DNA of 64,000 bases. Source: Nymphaea colorata. Its lineage: Eukaryota; Streptophyta; Magnoliopsida; Nymphaeales; Nymphaeaceae. The notes beneath the pieces were generated by a model. It worked only from the letters and a program-made list of their open reading frames with translations. It was not told the origin of the DNA and ran no database searches. The stretch spans positions 25,650,412 through 25,714,411 of the forward strand of contig NC_045139.1 of NCBI RefSeq assembly GCF_008831285.2. Reading direction: 5' to 3'. Of the stretch, positions 34,658 to 47,215 are shown one piece after another (the stretch's first letter is position 1; every line of letters starts with the position of its first letter). The translations under genes were made by a program, and so were the position numbers.

Positions 34658-35802
34658 GTTATAAAGGGGGGGTCGGATTTACAAACGAAAGCGCTGATTC
34701 GCTTCTTATAACAGCATGGGAGTGGAGAAGAAAAGGAAGCGGAGCGAGGAAGGGAGAGGACTCAAGCGCTCAGAAGCAAGCACTCGATGAGATGATGTGT
34801 TGAAGGATGATGGATACAGATGTTGGGGTGATGCTTTTATAGGCACCGGACTTGAAAACAAATTACAATCTGGAAAAGGAATAGGATTCCTTCCCGAACA
34901 AGCTAAACACAAACAAACAAAAGCAGTTACACTCGAAGGAACTTGAAGGTGGACAGTTGTCATGTGCTGGATGAGGTGGCAGTCGAACGTGTCCAAAAAG
35001 CCAAAAAGTGCTACAGTGCGCTACAGTGTCCGCCGAAGTGCTACAGTAACTGCTACAGTAGCCGCTTCGTCTTTTCTTCAATGGGAGGCCACGTGTTCAC
35101 TTTTTTGACGCGTGTAACATTCCTTCTTCTTTATTCACGTAACGTTACTTTATTTACATAAAGAAGGTCAGCAACTACATCTTCTAGAAGCGCCTCGAAA
35201 CGATTTGTTTCAGGATGTGACCCAGAGCTTATCCTGTGGGGTGCGTCACAGGGTAAATTTTTATGCCGAAAATTTACAAACGTAAAACTCATATTTATCT
35301 TAGAGGGTTTTTTTCAGGGTAGATTTTGAGGCGATGATCTACAACGCAAATCCGATGTTTAACTTGGGGGATTTTCCCAAAGAGAAGTTTATCATGTTTC
35401 TTCTCAAACGGATGATGCTTACGTTTTATATGGAAAGCACTGTACTCATGAAAAGTTTAACCATGACTTACAAGGGTCAAGTTTTTCCGGTCTTGACAAA
35501 CGTTAGGCTGCAGGGTTAAGGACTCAGCAGCTTCGTCCCTACTTTTTTCTAGTTGTTTCCAATTTCTTCTATAATTTCTTCCTCGTATTGTTCATTATTA
35601 TCTCATTCTTCATCATCACCAACATTCCACTCATCTTCATTGTCATCTCTGTGAATGACTGCTCCGACATTTTGATTATCACCAGTCCATTCTGCAGGAC
35701 TACTGTCATAGATTTGGTAGAAGTGCTCACAGTGGCCAGGGTTTATCTGCAAGATACTTTGGAAAGGAATGTAAAATTTCTCAGTAAGCCAAGTATCAGC
35801 TA
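34658..35802 (-). mobile_element. Segment B' fragment: end of last ORF plus 3' common region
   Basis: The minus-strand continuation beyond the primer site carries the full 3' common region and about 240 bases of the last ORF, matching 28918-29160. It contains the TATA box (34835-34841) and four GCTACAGT elements (35010, 35020, 35040, 35053). Viral homology stops at about 35802, next to an A16 run (35803-35818). This gives segment B a complete promoter upstream of its primer site. Confidence 0.8.
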
Positions 35803-35818
35803 AAAAAAAAAAAAAAAC

Positions 35819-37552
35819 TAGTGATGGAGGGTAGCATTGAGAGAAAAGGCAGCTAAATTAATGAAAATTCACTCTAACCATTATTTGATAATTTCCATAA
35901 AAAAGAAAATGCATGATCTTTTCTAAAAATTGCAAAGAATATTTTTTTCCAAATTATAGCAAAATGCAGGCCAACCTAGACCCAACAAGTCCTAAAGAGC
36001 CAAGCCCGCTCCCAGCCTGGTAATGGGCAGGGCGTGTCGAGCCCATGACTAATATGGGTCGGACATTTGTTCGGTGCTTATCAGATTCCATGTAAACCAA
36101 TAGGGTCACTTTAGCTTTGCTTTCATACATATACATTATCAAACTCTCTCCTTGCAATTATTTAATTTCTGATTATTCAATCGAATCTGAAAAAATTAAA
36201 AATTATAAAATCTTATAGAGAAAAGAACAGTTCTTGAATCACATCTAATTCTGGTGACCGGATCCGACCCGACCCGTGAAGTACATGGGCCAAGCCAAAG
36301 TCCCAATTTTAAAGGGCCGACCCACTGACCACCCAGTCTTGATGAGCACCACAAAATCTCACGAGTTAGAACTTTAAAAAATTAATAATAATAAACAATA
36401 TAGTCACGTGCTCCTCTCTTCACGAGTTTGCCGTTGGCCAACATGTCCGCCGATCTAGGGAACCCGTGACATCCATCTTTTGTTCTTTTCTCCCTCTCTC
36501 TCTCTCTCTTCCTTTTTCTTGTTTTCTACTCGATCGATCGACTTCCCTCCTATTGCTTTATAATTTCTCGCTAAAAAGTTATCCCAATTTCCAGTTAGCC
36601 GTTGAGCCTACTTTTTGATGCATAGCACCAGCGATAACGGTAATAATATATAACGAAAACACTAACGAGGGAGGGGTTTGATTGCTTCAGATTTGAAATC
36701 AAATCCATGGATTCGAGTTAGACCTAACATTACGTAAGTCTAGCCGATACGAACTTGTATCGGTTTATATATATTAATAGTGTAATACTAGGATAATTAG
36801 CTTTTTGAATCTTTACTTTTTTATGATGGAATTAGTATACCATCATTATTTCCGATGGTTTTTTACCAAATCCGACCACATTGGTAAAAAGTAGGAGGTC
36901 CCCCCACCGTTTTCCGTCGTCAATTTCGTCGGCTCAGAAAAACACGACGGGAGGAGGAGGAATCTGTCTCCGGTGGGGTCCCGCAATCCTGCATTTAATT
37001 TACTTTTGCCTTCAGAGAGAGAGCCGTCCTGACGTCCGGCCTCCTGTGGGACCCACGGCAGCTTCCACCACCTCCTATCAGGCCCTTAAAACGTGGCTTC
37101 TGAAAAATGCCGTGTAAAAAAATATATCGAACGACTTTTCCAACCAGGACTTTCTCTCTGCTACATCTATTTCGACGACTTCTTTGAGTTATCCATAGGG
37201 CATCGGGTCAGTTCGGTGGGCCAGTTCGGTTCAGTCCCCTTCCCTTGATAAGAGTCGAGTTTGGACTGGACTTGAGTTTGGGTCGGGCCAGCTCTTAACT
37301 GTAGCTGCTCAGCCCAACATCTGAAATAAAAATTATATATATTTTTAAATATAAATTAATATATTAATATAAATTAATTATAATAAAATATATCATTATA
37401 AAAATAAAAATAACAAAAATAATATTAAAAAACAAATCATACCACATCCTTACCAAATCTCTCTTAGGGTGAAATCTATAGGCATCCTTAACAAATCTCT
37501 GTTAGGACGAAATAGAACTTTTTTTAGGAAAATGCAATTACTTTCTCATTCT
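35819..37552. other. Intergenic, no gene seen
   Basis: AT-rich sequence. A (CT)n tract lies near 36491-36508 and a GC-richer patch at about 36880-37110. That patch has a 78-codon frame without recognisable similarity. CGTCG-containing short palindromes suggest old DNA-transposon sequence but no ends were found. A very AT-rich stretch spans about 37325-37430. Confidence 0.5.
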
Positions 37553-37555
37553 TAA

Positions 37556-37940
37556 AGGGCCGTTTGATGGTCAGAAAAAAATTTATAGTAAAAAATTTTT
37601 GGAATTGAAGAAACGGAAAAAATTTTCCGTTTTTCCAAAACCAGTTTGTGTTTGTTATGGAGGAATTATTTTTCTAGAAAAAAATTTCTTTGTTTGATGG
37701 GAATGGTGAGGAAGAAGGAGGAAGAAAAGAAGGAGGGAGGAGGGAGAAAAAATTTCCTCCTCCAACGGTCACAAAAAAATTTCTGAAAAAATTTCTCCAC
37801 CCCTCTGGCTGGAGAAATTTTTCCAGAATCATCTCCAACGGTCCAAATTTTTTTTCCATGTTTGATGAAATGGAAAAGTTTTAAAAATTTGAATTTTTTT
37901 TCCTGTTGAACAGTGTTTTTCCTGCCAACCAAACGCCCCC
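37556..37940. mobile_element. Tourist/Harbinger-like MITE, 385 bp
   Basis: The ends AGGGCCGTTTG and CAAACGCCCCC are near-perfect terminal inverted repeats flanked by TAA on both sides (37553-37555 and 37941-37943). A three-base TAA/TTA duplication is the PIF/Harbinger hallmark. The interior is rich in AAATTTT and hairpin-forming, with no coding potential. Confidence 0.65.
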
Positions 37941-37999
37941 TAAATGAATTTAATTTGAGGGAACAGGATTGAAATCACAAGTTAAAGCACAAAAAAAAG

Positions 38000-38188
38000 C
38001 AGGGGATCTAAAAATCTTTCATGAGGGGACCAAATTAAAGTTTCTAAATTTTGACTAACATCAAAATATCATTTTTCAAAATTTTTATATAAAACAAGTG
38101 AAATTTTCTAAAATTTACATATAAATTTAAAAAGAAAAATTGAGGTGGGGTTAGGGCCCAAGTATGGGCTACCTTGACTTTGCCCCTG
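38000..38188. mobile_element. Short MITE-like element with CAGGGG ends
   Basis: It starts CAGGGGATCTAAAAATC and ends TTTGCCCCTG. A related, truncated copy in the opposite orientation lies at about 41683-41793 and ends in CCGCCCCTG. The two share the AATTAAAGTTTCTAAATTTT core. This family look is the main evidence; the target-site duplication is unclear. Confidence 0.5.
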
Positions 38189-38218
38189 CAAGCAAGCAAG
38201 AATGAAAGTATTTTAAAG

Positions 38219-39853
38219 TAATGTGTATTAGAATAGGAGATGGGATTGACATCATATGTGTTTTTGTAAAACTTTCTTTTTTTTGGCAACAAATTCTTGG
38301 AGAGATCCCAAGCAACGTTGCAGGAGAGAATAGGAGACGTGATTGAAAGCAACGTAAAGTGAGTATCCAAACACATACAGACAACCATGACCTTGTAGTT
38401 TTCTTCAAGTGCCAAAAAAAATGAAAAATAATAAGATTGTCAATATGGATAGTTGTTGCGATTTAATTTTCAAAGATTGTCCTTGTTTGATGATATAATT
38501 TTAACGATTGAGCTGCATAATTTGAGAAAGACCCTACGGTTTACAACTTACATGGATCCAAACTAAGACCATCTATCCATCTGATTTCCTACTGGCCCCA
38601 ACCTTAGATTTTAGAACTGTGGTGATTTGTGATCTTAATATATTGCATTTCGAGATTTTAAACCATTGATTTATAACTAACAGGGATATAAGATCTTAGA
38701 TTGAAAGGATAAGAGGGTTGCATCATGAATTTCTAAGCCCTTTATTTTAAAATCTATGGATCTCAAGTAGTCGGACCTCTTCCCCTCTAGCTTGAGATGT
38801 ATGAATTTTAAGCCTAAATCTTACATTTGGAGATGCATCAAAGAGGCCAAAGCACCCTTCTATTTCCTTTCATTGTCGAGGTCCAAGGCTACCTCAGGAC
38901 GTGGTTGGGGAGCAGAATACCCATTAGCTAGAGTGTAAAGTATCTATCATTTGCAGTTCAGAGAAGTAGCGCTCATGAAAATCTTACTGACAACCAAATT
39001 TTTAACGGCCCACCAGTTCCACCAGTTCAGATGAACATCAATGCCATCTGTATTAGAATAATAAATGGGATTGAAATCATCTGTATTTTTGTAAATCTTT
39101 AGATTTTTTAGCAACAAATTCTTGGAGAGATCCCCCAGCAAAGTTGCAACAGAGCATAGGTGAAGCGATTGAAAGCAACGTAAAAAGAGTGTACACACAC
39201 ATATAGACAACCATGACCTTGTTGTTTTGTTCAAGTGCGAAAAAAATAAATAAATAAATAAATAAATAATAAGATTGTCAATATGGGTATTGGTTGTGAT
39301 TTAATTTTCAAAATTGTCATTGTGTGATCATGTAACGACTGAGCTGCAATAATTTGAGAAAGACCCTAGGGTTTACGACTTACATGGGTCCTAACTAAGA
39401 CCATCTATCCATCTAATTTCCTACTGGCCCCAACCTGGATTTTAGAACTGTGGTGATTTGAGATCTTAATAACTTGCATTTCAAAATTTTAAACCATTGA
39501 TTTAGATCTAACAAGGATACAAGATCTTAGATTGAAAGGATAAGAGGTTTACATCATGAATTTCTAAACCCTTTATTTTAAAATATATTGATCTCAATTA
39601 GTTGGACCTCCTCCCCTCTAACTTGAGATGTATGAAATGAAGCCTAAATCTTACATTTGGAAATGCATCAAAGAGGCCAAAGCCCCCTTCTCTTCCCCTC
39701 CATTGTTGAGGTTCCAGATTTCAAGATCTAGGTGGGGAGAAGCACACCCGTCAACTAGAGTGCAACGCATCTATCGTTTGCAATTCAGATGAGTAACGCT
39801 CATGAAAATCTAACTTACAACCAAAGTTTTATGGGCCCACCAGTTTGACCAGC
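38219..39853. repeat. Tandem duplication of about 0.8 kb, two diverged copies
   Basis: The copies 38219-39026 and 39045-39853 align along their length with an offset of about 825-829 bases. Anchors include AACAAATTCTTGGAGAGATC, CATGACCTTGT and CGCTCATGAAAATCT, each present in both. Small indels and substitutions separate them. The second copy has an (AAAT)n tract (39241-39270) where the first has a shorter A-rich run. No coding function is apparent. Confidence 0.8.
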
Positions 39854-40668
39854 TACGCTACGCTTGTCGGGGCTAGCCTAAACCTTACATTCATGACTTC
39901 TAAATCTACAATTGTTAAAACTATAGATTTAAAATGAGCTCATTGTTAGATCAGACACTAAGATTTAGAGTAGCAATTAAGGATACATTTGACACCATAT
40001 CTTTCTCGAAGTGTACGTCTTCAAGTTACTCATGACTTTCTCTCTTTTTGGAATGATAACTTCTTTCTACAAGGATTGTAAAATTCAATCTACAGATCTG
40101 AATTAACCAAATGTTTGACCTTTCTTAAGTTTTGAACCATGTAAATCACATTTATATCGTTAAATAAATACTCAAGACACAAGAGTAAAAGGATTGAATT
40201 TTTAAAGGTAACTAAGTAAAATTTATTCAATTATGTTGCAGTACTTCCTTTCTCCAAGAAAACTTGAACAAACAGTAGAACCTCTATGTATGAAGATAAC
40301 AAAATATAGGGAGGCAGCATGCATCAGTGCCAATCCAAGAAAACAATAGAACATTGGATGCAAAACACCAATGGAGTTTGTGTTATGAATCTTGTGGTCT
40401 CTATCATGACCCAATACGTTATTCTTTTACACTGTAAAAGTCTCAAAACATGCTATGTGAACCCCGGTGATAAGGGGTACACAGGAGTTTATGACCTCTC
40501 TTAGGGGGCAGTGAAAAATTGGCCATTCACCCTAAAAAAAAAAACAACCATGTCCTCTAGTTATTTACTGTCAACTATTATACGGCACATATAACGGATA
40601 TAAGGAAAGAGGTTGCATTACATACCCTAGGAACAATTTTGTAAACCAGTTCTAGAGGTGGAACAGAC
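39854..40668. other. Intergenic, no gene seen
   Basis: AT-rich sequence with only short, unrecognisable open frames. Confidence 0.5.
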
Positions 40669-41600
40669 ATGAGACTAATAGAAGAAGTTAATCTGTCCAA
40701 GTTCGCAACTTTCACCCTTCAGGTCTATGCTAAATCCAAGGGCTGGCCGAGGATGATCGAATTCTTGTTTCTTCAAAGGCCTCTTGGGAGGTCGGAATTA
40801 CCTAAATGGAGTCATGGTAAAGGTAACATTAGTTTCTGGCACGATAATTGGTCACACATTTGTTCGATAAACTGCCTCACTCCTGATGAAATCGGCATTT
40901 TTGAGAACCAGTTCCGCTGCTCTATCCGGAAAGTTATTGATTCTGATATTGTTCTCAACCATGGCTTCAACGAATTCGGTGTGTGTGGAAAAACCTTGCA
41001 TCATAAGCAAAGCTAACTGCATTTGTTCTATTAATAACCCGGTTAAAGGTATAAACTTGTAGACAGATGTGGAGCTAGAATTTTTTTTTCTTTCTTTACA
41101 TGGGGCACTAAGCATATAGTTAACAAATTTTCAATTGATCATGGCGTAGTGATGTCTAGGACTTGTGGAGCTGTTTCTATATACTGGACCAAGATCTACC
41201 CAAATTCAACCATTAATTTAAGTTTTCATAGAATGGGTTCGGTAGAGCATATTGCCTAAAAAGCCTCCACCCATCTACGCCCCTGTTTCTGGAAACACAT
41301 CAAATGCAAAAGACACCAAGAAAATGGAGATAATGGGTTTGGTATTTTCCAAAGAACCCAGTCACTCAATGGTTTACTTATATTGCATGTGAGGGGCACT
41401 TGCCACACTGGACAAGCTCCAACACAAGGGTTTCCAATTGGCAAATCAGTGATTCAAGCAGCTGAAGAGTCTATACACCATCTATTGTTCCAATACAATT
41501 TTGCCGCTAGGTTATGGGACTTAGCGAGGAAAAAATTTCACAAACACAATCTGGCTCACCATAATGCTATTATGGAGATTAAAAAATAGTTTTCAGCCAG
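40669..41600 (+). pseudogene. LINE ORF2 C-terminal fragment (zf-RVT region)
   Basis: GKGNISFWHDNWSHIC (about 40815-40865) is the W-G-G-ISFW-DNW motif that lies before the zinc knuckle of plant LINE ORF2. Further on, GFQLANQ and AEESIHHLLFQYNFAARLWD (about 41425-41520) read as a zf-RVT domain across frames. Stops separate the pieces. The fragment is unlinked to the other LINEs in the window. Confidence 0.65.
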
Positions 41601-43053
41601 CTTTAAAAGGTGATGGGTGTCAAGGTATTGGATTATCAGTTTTAGGTTCATCATATGGAATATCATGTCCATCAGAAACGGGGGTAGAAAATTTTACTTG
41701 TTTTATATGTACATTTTTGAAAAATGATATTTTGGTCATTATCAAAATTTAGAAACTTTAATTTGACCTAAAAAATTTCTAATTCCGCCCCTGATCAGAA
41801 ACAATGTCATTCATGAGAACGATAAGTTTAGCTTGAACAATTGAGGTAAGGAAAATTTGGAAAAAAAAGTGAACACAGTTGGGTAGCTGCACCTTTTGAC
41901 TTGGATTATGACTGGATGTCTGGCTGGTAGATGGACGTCACATCTTCCAAACCGCACTTGCATACAAATATTTTCCGACTGCCATGGGTACAGGAAATTC
42001 ACAGCAAATGGAACAAAGAGACAAGAGGAGGAGATCTTCAGCAATGTTGCCCAAAAGATTAATGCTGATAGTGTCGGATTTTGATCATTTCCAACCAGAC
42101 GGTTGCGCGACTGTTGTGAGGGAAGAGGAGCTTTGGCAGAGTTCAGTATTTTGTCTTCCTTGTCTCAGAAGCTCCATGTTTCCTGTGAGGATCATTCGCT
42201 GGACGTAGCATCGTTGCTTCTCAAGGTATGTTAATGTCCAATCTGGTTTTGGGTTTCTCTCGGTTTATTGTTGCCTTGAATGTGCTCTGCTCTGTATGGC
42301 GTTTTGCTTCCAATGGTTTGGCCTTCTATTATGCAGCCCATAAGATACTGTTATTTATAGTATAAAATAATATTTTCCTACTATCCAAATGATTCTAGTA
42401 TTATTTAGTCCTTTGTAACAAGCATGATTCCTATAATATTTGTCTTTTTCTTCTTTCTCCTTGTTATCTATATAGTTCATTGATGAAACAACCATAATTT
42501 TTTTCCTCAAATAGTCATAATATATACTTTGAACGGGCTGCCAAAAAGCGATTGAAGTATTTATTACAACATGTGAAAGCTTGTTGCCTTTATCGGTCGA
42601 TGATACTGCTCGGGAGGAGTGTTTGATTTAAGCAGCTAACTTCCCGGGCCAACTTACCTTTAAAATGACACTGGCAAGAAGAAGGGTGGCTCCCCACTGG
42701 CCGCAATTGGCCTGAATGGCGCGTGTCATGTGCACCACACTTATTCACTTTTATTATTTTTAAATATGTTGAATTTTTATTTCAAACTATATATATATAT
42801 ATAGCATCATTTTTTTTTCTTAAAAAGCTTTATATATAATTTTATTAAAAAGGACCTAAGCCAACAACTGTTGCTGAACACAATGTGACGTTAATTGGAT
42901 ATAAATGGTTTCCATTAATTGTCTTGAATATTCTCCACCTACCGGGTTGCTGGACAGACATGTATGCGGACGCCTGCCCTCACTCGTCCAGGTGAGGTGC
43001 ATCGTTTCTTACAGAGATGATGAACGTCATCCTCTGCATGAGGGTTGAGATTC

Positions 43054-43128
<75 letters not shown>

Positions 43129-43764
43129 TCCCTGCATCCACGTGGGTCTGCCTCTCATCAAGGCTAACTGATGCATTTGATTGGCAGCCTTCAATCATGT
43201 GCATGCCCTATGAACATATTGGTGCGTGTTGTCAAAAGCTGCTAGATGTTAAAAATTTAAAAAAAAAAAAAACCGTCACTAAAAATGCCATGAATCGTTG
43301 CTTAAAACATGATGAGATGTTACTATAATGCAAATATAACCACCATTTTTATTGATGGATTTTTAATTTTTAGTCATACGCTAGCAACACAAATGTAATC
43401 CCCTACTTGGAAAAAGTTAGTTTAAGATTAGGCAAGATCTTCAAAGACTTATAAAGTTTGTTGTTAAATGGTTGATTCTCATAGTTCCTATCATTTTGAC
43501 TAGAACTGAAGTTAATAGGAGGTAGGTCGGGATCTGTCAGATGGAGAGCTCAAGCTCAATGTGAAAGGGTGGTGGATTGTAATGTTTCATTGTAAGAAAT
43601 TTAGTTTCATGTTAAAGATTATAAAAAATTTCTAAAGGCTTATAAATGAAATTGTTAAGTGGTGGGTTGTCTTTGTTGTTAAAAACATTTTTTTTGGCTG
43701 AAACTGAAACTATTTGGAAATAGGTTGGGATCAATAGATTAAGGGTCCAAGCTCGGTGTACGAG

Positions 43765-43830
<66 letters not shown>

Positions 43831-44049
43831 TTAGCATGACAAAGCAAACGGGGTACAATCTGAAAGAAAAAATCATGTTGATGAAAAGGAAAAGAAAATT
43901 ATTGAAAGAAGAAATCAACGATCCCTTGATTACAGCAATAAAAAAAAAGGAAATTGCCAAACGAGCAAAAGAAATGCGACCCCAGTGCATGAATTAATCA
44001 ATCTGTACTCCAAAGAAAAGATATCTTTCCAAAAATGACTTGACGCAAA
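41601..44049. other. Intergenic with TA/GA microsatellites
   Basis: No gene is recognised. It includes the inverted, truncated copy of the CAGGGG MITE (about 41683-41793), a (TA)n(GA)n tract at 43059-43128 and a 64-bp (TA)n tract at 43765-43828. Confidence 0.55.
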
Positions 44050-44230
44050 TTGTTTATATATATTAGTGGAACCTCACCCAACGAGTATGAGGTGAGAGAG
44101 CATCATCGTGGATGTAGGAGAACAATACTCCGAACCAGGTTAAAATTCTCTGTAACTTCATTTCTGTACTTCTTGCTTGATTATAACATGGTATCAGAAT
44201 TTTCATCCATCGGAAGACCTTGATATGGTG
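44050..44230 (+). mobile_element. LTR-retrotransposon end with primer-binding site
   Basis: A stretch ending TTGATTATAACA is followed at once by TGGTATCAGA (44189-44198), the start of a tRNA-Met primer site. A 3' LTR end abutting a PBS is typical of copia elements. No partner LTR or coding region was found, so this is a fragment with uncertain boundaries. Confidence 0.4.
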
Positions 44231-47215
44231 TGAAAATCCAGTCAAGTGGACAGCATTAGGAGAGGATGACTAGTCCAGTAGATTCGTCCAAACCCAAGGT
44301 ACAATCCTACAATTTTTGAGACGTTGTGGTGCTGTTTTTGTAGAAGAAACAGATCACGGCCGGATTTGGGCAGAAATAGGCGGTACTGCAGGGCATTCCG
44401 CCGCCACACTGATTGGTTCTTCAATTTTTCACGAATTTGGATTTTTTTCAGCGATTTCCTGCATTAATATTGCAGTTTACACTTTTATCTGCATGTTATC
44501 TTTGCTTGAAGTTGATTTCTGTCATTGATCACACGAGATTTGAATCAAATTCGTGTGAATATTGGGCACACTGTCTGGTGGTAAAAGCAGCAGAACAGGG
44601 TATAACATGCATGGATCTAAATTTCCTGGTTCTAAATTCAGAACTTTCAGGCCAGTGCATGTATACAGGATAATTTGCTGAGGGTGAAAAGAGTGACGGT
44701 ATATATGGCTCTCGATCAGCTTTATCTCATTTTAATTGGTTAAGTAGTCAAAGGAGTTTGTTGCATATAACATGGGTATTCTACTTAACAGACAATAATT
44801 TTTAAAAGATTTTTTTTATTGTTTAAAAAGAATAAATTTAAAAATTCAGTAGCGCTCAAGGCATCAAAATTTAGCGAGCGAAGAGAAAAAGGAAATTGTT
44901 AAAAATGTGAAAAATGAAGAATATCACAAACCACGCCGATGTTTCAAAACATGCAAATTTTGCATGCAGAAAAATGTTATGAAACCTATTTCGTTTATAT
45001 AAATATGTGTATGTAGACACCGATGCCCGAAGGACAGTAAGCATTTGGATAATTTCTTCTTTGGTGCTCAGGAAAAAAAATCTGAACATTTTAGGGGACC
45101 AAAACTCACCGTCTCTTTCCTCAAACGTGCGGATAGAAGTAGACATGGACATTCGGTCGGCTAAATGGGCTCAACGCCCGGTTAAAATAAAAAAATAAAA
45201 ATATAAAATAAAAATGTTTGAATATAAAATACATTTTTAATAAAATATATCTCATTATCAAATAAACATATTATAAAAAATTAATCTGACCGAATCTAGC
45301 CCCATGGAACTGACCCGGCCCCATGCCCATGCTTGGATCGAAGGGCGGCAGCCAGTGTGAAGTAAGCGTAGGGACTCCACAAAACTACTTATCTTTATAT
45401 TGATATTCTTGAATAACTTTTGTCATTTATATGTTGGTGCCACTTAAAAATTAAAAATTTTATACCTACCTAATATTCCGTAATCAAAATTTTCTGACTC
45501 TACCTCCTGTATAAATTAAGCATAAAAAGATGCATGAGGTATAATATCAACGAGTTTAATATATATTGTATGAAACGCCGTGTTGTATATTTTCAATTAA
45601 CCCATGCTTTAATGGGTTTTCCTAAATCAAAACGAGAACCATTGATTCAGACACATTTATGAGCGTTTATAAAATTTATTTTTTTTTAAGAAAATATCAT
45701 CTGAAAATAGGTGCATCACAACTGGATCTTGCCAAACTTACTTCAGAACTCTAAAAAACTAATCAGAAGCATCTTACTCCTTACTCCAATTAGAGTGTAT
45801 TGGTTCCAATTTTCTAACACCAACTCCGTGTTACCAGAACGGCTAACCGGAATCGAATCAACGGTTAAACCAATTTGATTCCATGTTCGATCCCACAGTG
45901 CCATGTGACAGCTTTTAACTATTTTTAATATATTTTAAGATTTATAATTTTTAACTATCTTTTATACCTTTGTCTTTATTTTTAACATATATTTTTAGCC
46001 CATCGGCCAAATCGGCGTTCGGTTCACAAACCCATTTTTATTTAGAAGGCTGCAAGAGAGCCAGTGTGTGTGAAAGGCATTGGTTTTTCCGTCGTCCGCA
46101 AGTGAGGCCGGTGGGAGTTTTGAAGGCATATTTTATTTCACTTTATAGACGTGCCTAACCTAAGTCCTTCCCACGCATTGATTCCTGATAAATGAACTGT
46201 TTAGGTCACATGGTCTTCTTTTCTTTTCTTTTCTTTTCTTTTTTTCTTTCATAATTTTTTATTTCAGCAAAAATTGGATCTGCATGTTGAAAAGGTAAAA
46301 GATTCAACTTATGACACCTTTTTTGGCTTTTTGTGCTATTTAAATAGGTTTTGATCAGGATTTGAAAAGAACGGTAATTTTTGTCAAAGAGTAATTGGTA
46401 AATACCAAACCACTAAGATAAAAGACAAAAACCAAACATACAAAATGTGAACATCCTAACATGTTCATAAATAGTAATTCAATGTAAACAATGTTTTAAT
46501 TCAAGTTATTTTGTGAAAAAGTTCAATTTTTCTACTATCAAAATTTGGATGCTACAAAAAATCTCTTCTTCTTTTTTTTATTTTTAGAAAGACATGATTA
46601 AAGTAAAAAAATGATTTACTTGATACATGTTCCTCATCAAAGCACTCTTAGGACAATATCCATAAGGTTAGATTGCATAAGGAACACTTTAATAATGATT
46701 TTTAGAAAGTATGGTTTTTATCTCTTACTTGAGTGGCCTGGGTATTTACCAATTTCTTATTTTGGGGTTCACAAAATTATAATTGTACATACAAGAAAGC
46801 TATTTTCATATCATTTTCTACTTACGAACATAAATTTGGCATTCGATGACTAGTCATCTGACAAGCCTATTACAGAGGAAAGGAATATCTAGGATGTTAA
46901 AGGTGCAGTTAAAGATAGAAATGCAATTTTTATCCATCAAGAAGTCACGAAGACTAAGGCGATGGATTTGGGGAAGTTAAAATATAAAGGCTGAACTAAG
47001 AAACTAGTTAATAAGGTAAAAAAAAGAAAAAGAAATACAATGAAATGATTTCCTATTATTCAAAACTAAGTTACGTTCTATATCTAATATCTTGGTATAT
47101 CTACCAAAATCTTTTTGAACACTACCATGGACCCATCCCCTTTTTCTCGCATTTAGTAAGCAAAACCCCCTCTGTCTCTCTCTGTAACAAGGAGAAGTAG
47201 GAAAACAGAGAAAGG
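44231..47215. other. Intergenic upstream of the GT61 gene
   Basis: Mostly AT-rich with no convincing gene. A TTTTC-type pyrimidine microsatellite lies at 46214-46252 and a (CT)-rich stretch at 47168-47184, in the likely 5' UTR of the following gene. No clear TATA box was picked out. Confidence 0.5.

Larger units (their letters stand above)
28141..34660 (-). mobile_element. Endogenous caulimovirid, segment B (polymerase segment)
   Basis: On the minus strand the order is primer site (34657), leader, small ORF, protease-RT-RNase H polyprotein, small ORF, last ORF and 3' common region. The copy ends inside the leader-proximal promoter region at the junction, about 100 bases short of the next primer site, so a unit would be about 6.6 kb. 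No movement- or coat-protein sequence is present. The leader, the block before the last ORF and the 3' region are shared with segment A. Frame damage shows an old inactive copy. Confidence 0.85.

Noticed and set aside
22010-35802. Interpreting the viral locus as a Ty3/gypsy LTR retrotransposon
   Set aside because: There is no integrase and there are no LTRs. A movement-protein-like ORF, a coat-type protein with zinc knuckle and linked ORFs fit Caulimoviridae.
43739-43990. Open frame ending in an IYIYIY repeat
   Set aside because: The peptide repeat is only the translation of the (TA)n microsatellite.
45160-45340. GC-rich words such as GACCCGGCCCCATG flanking AT-rich DNA, like those near 36250 and 37220
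   Set aside because: They look like degraded MITE ends, but I could not define inverted repeats or target duplications.
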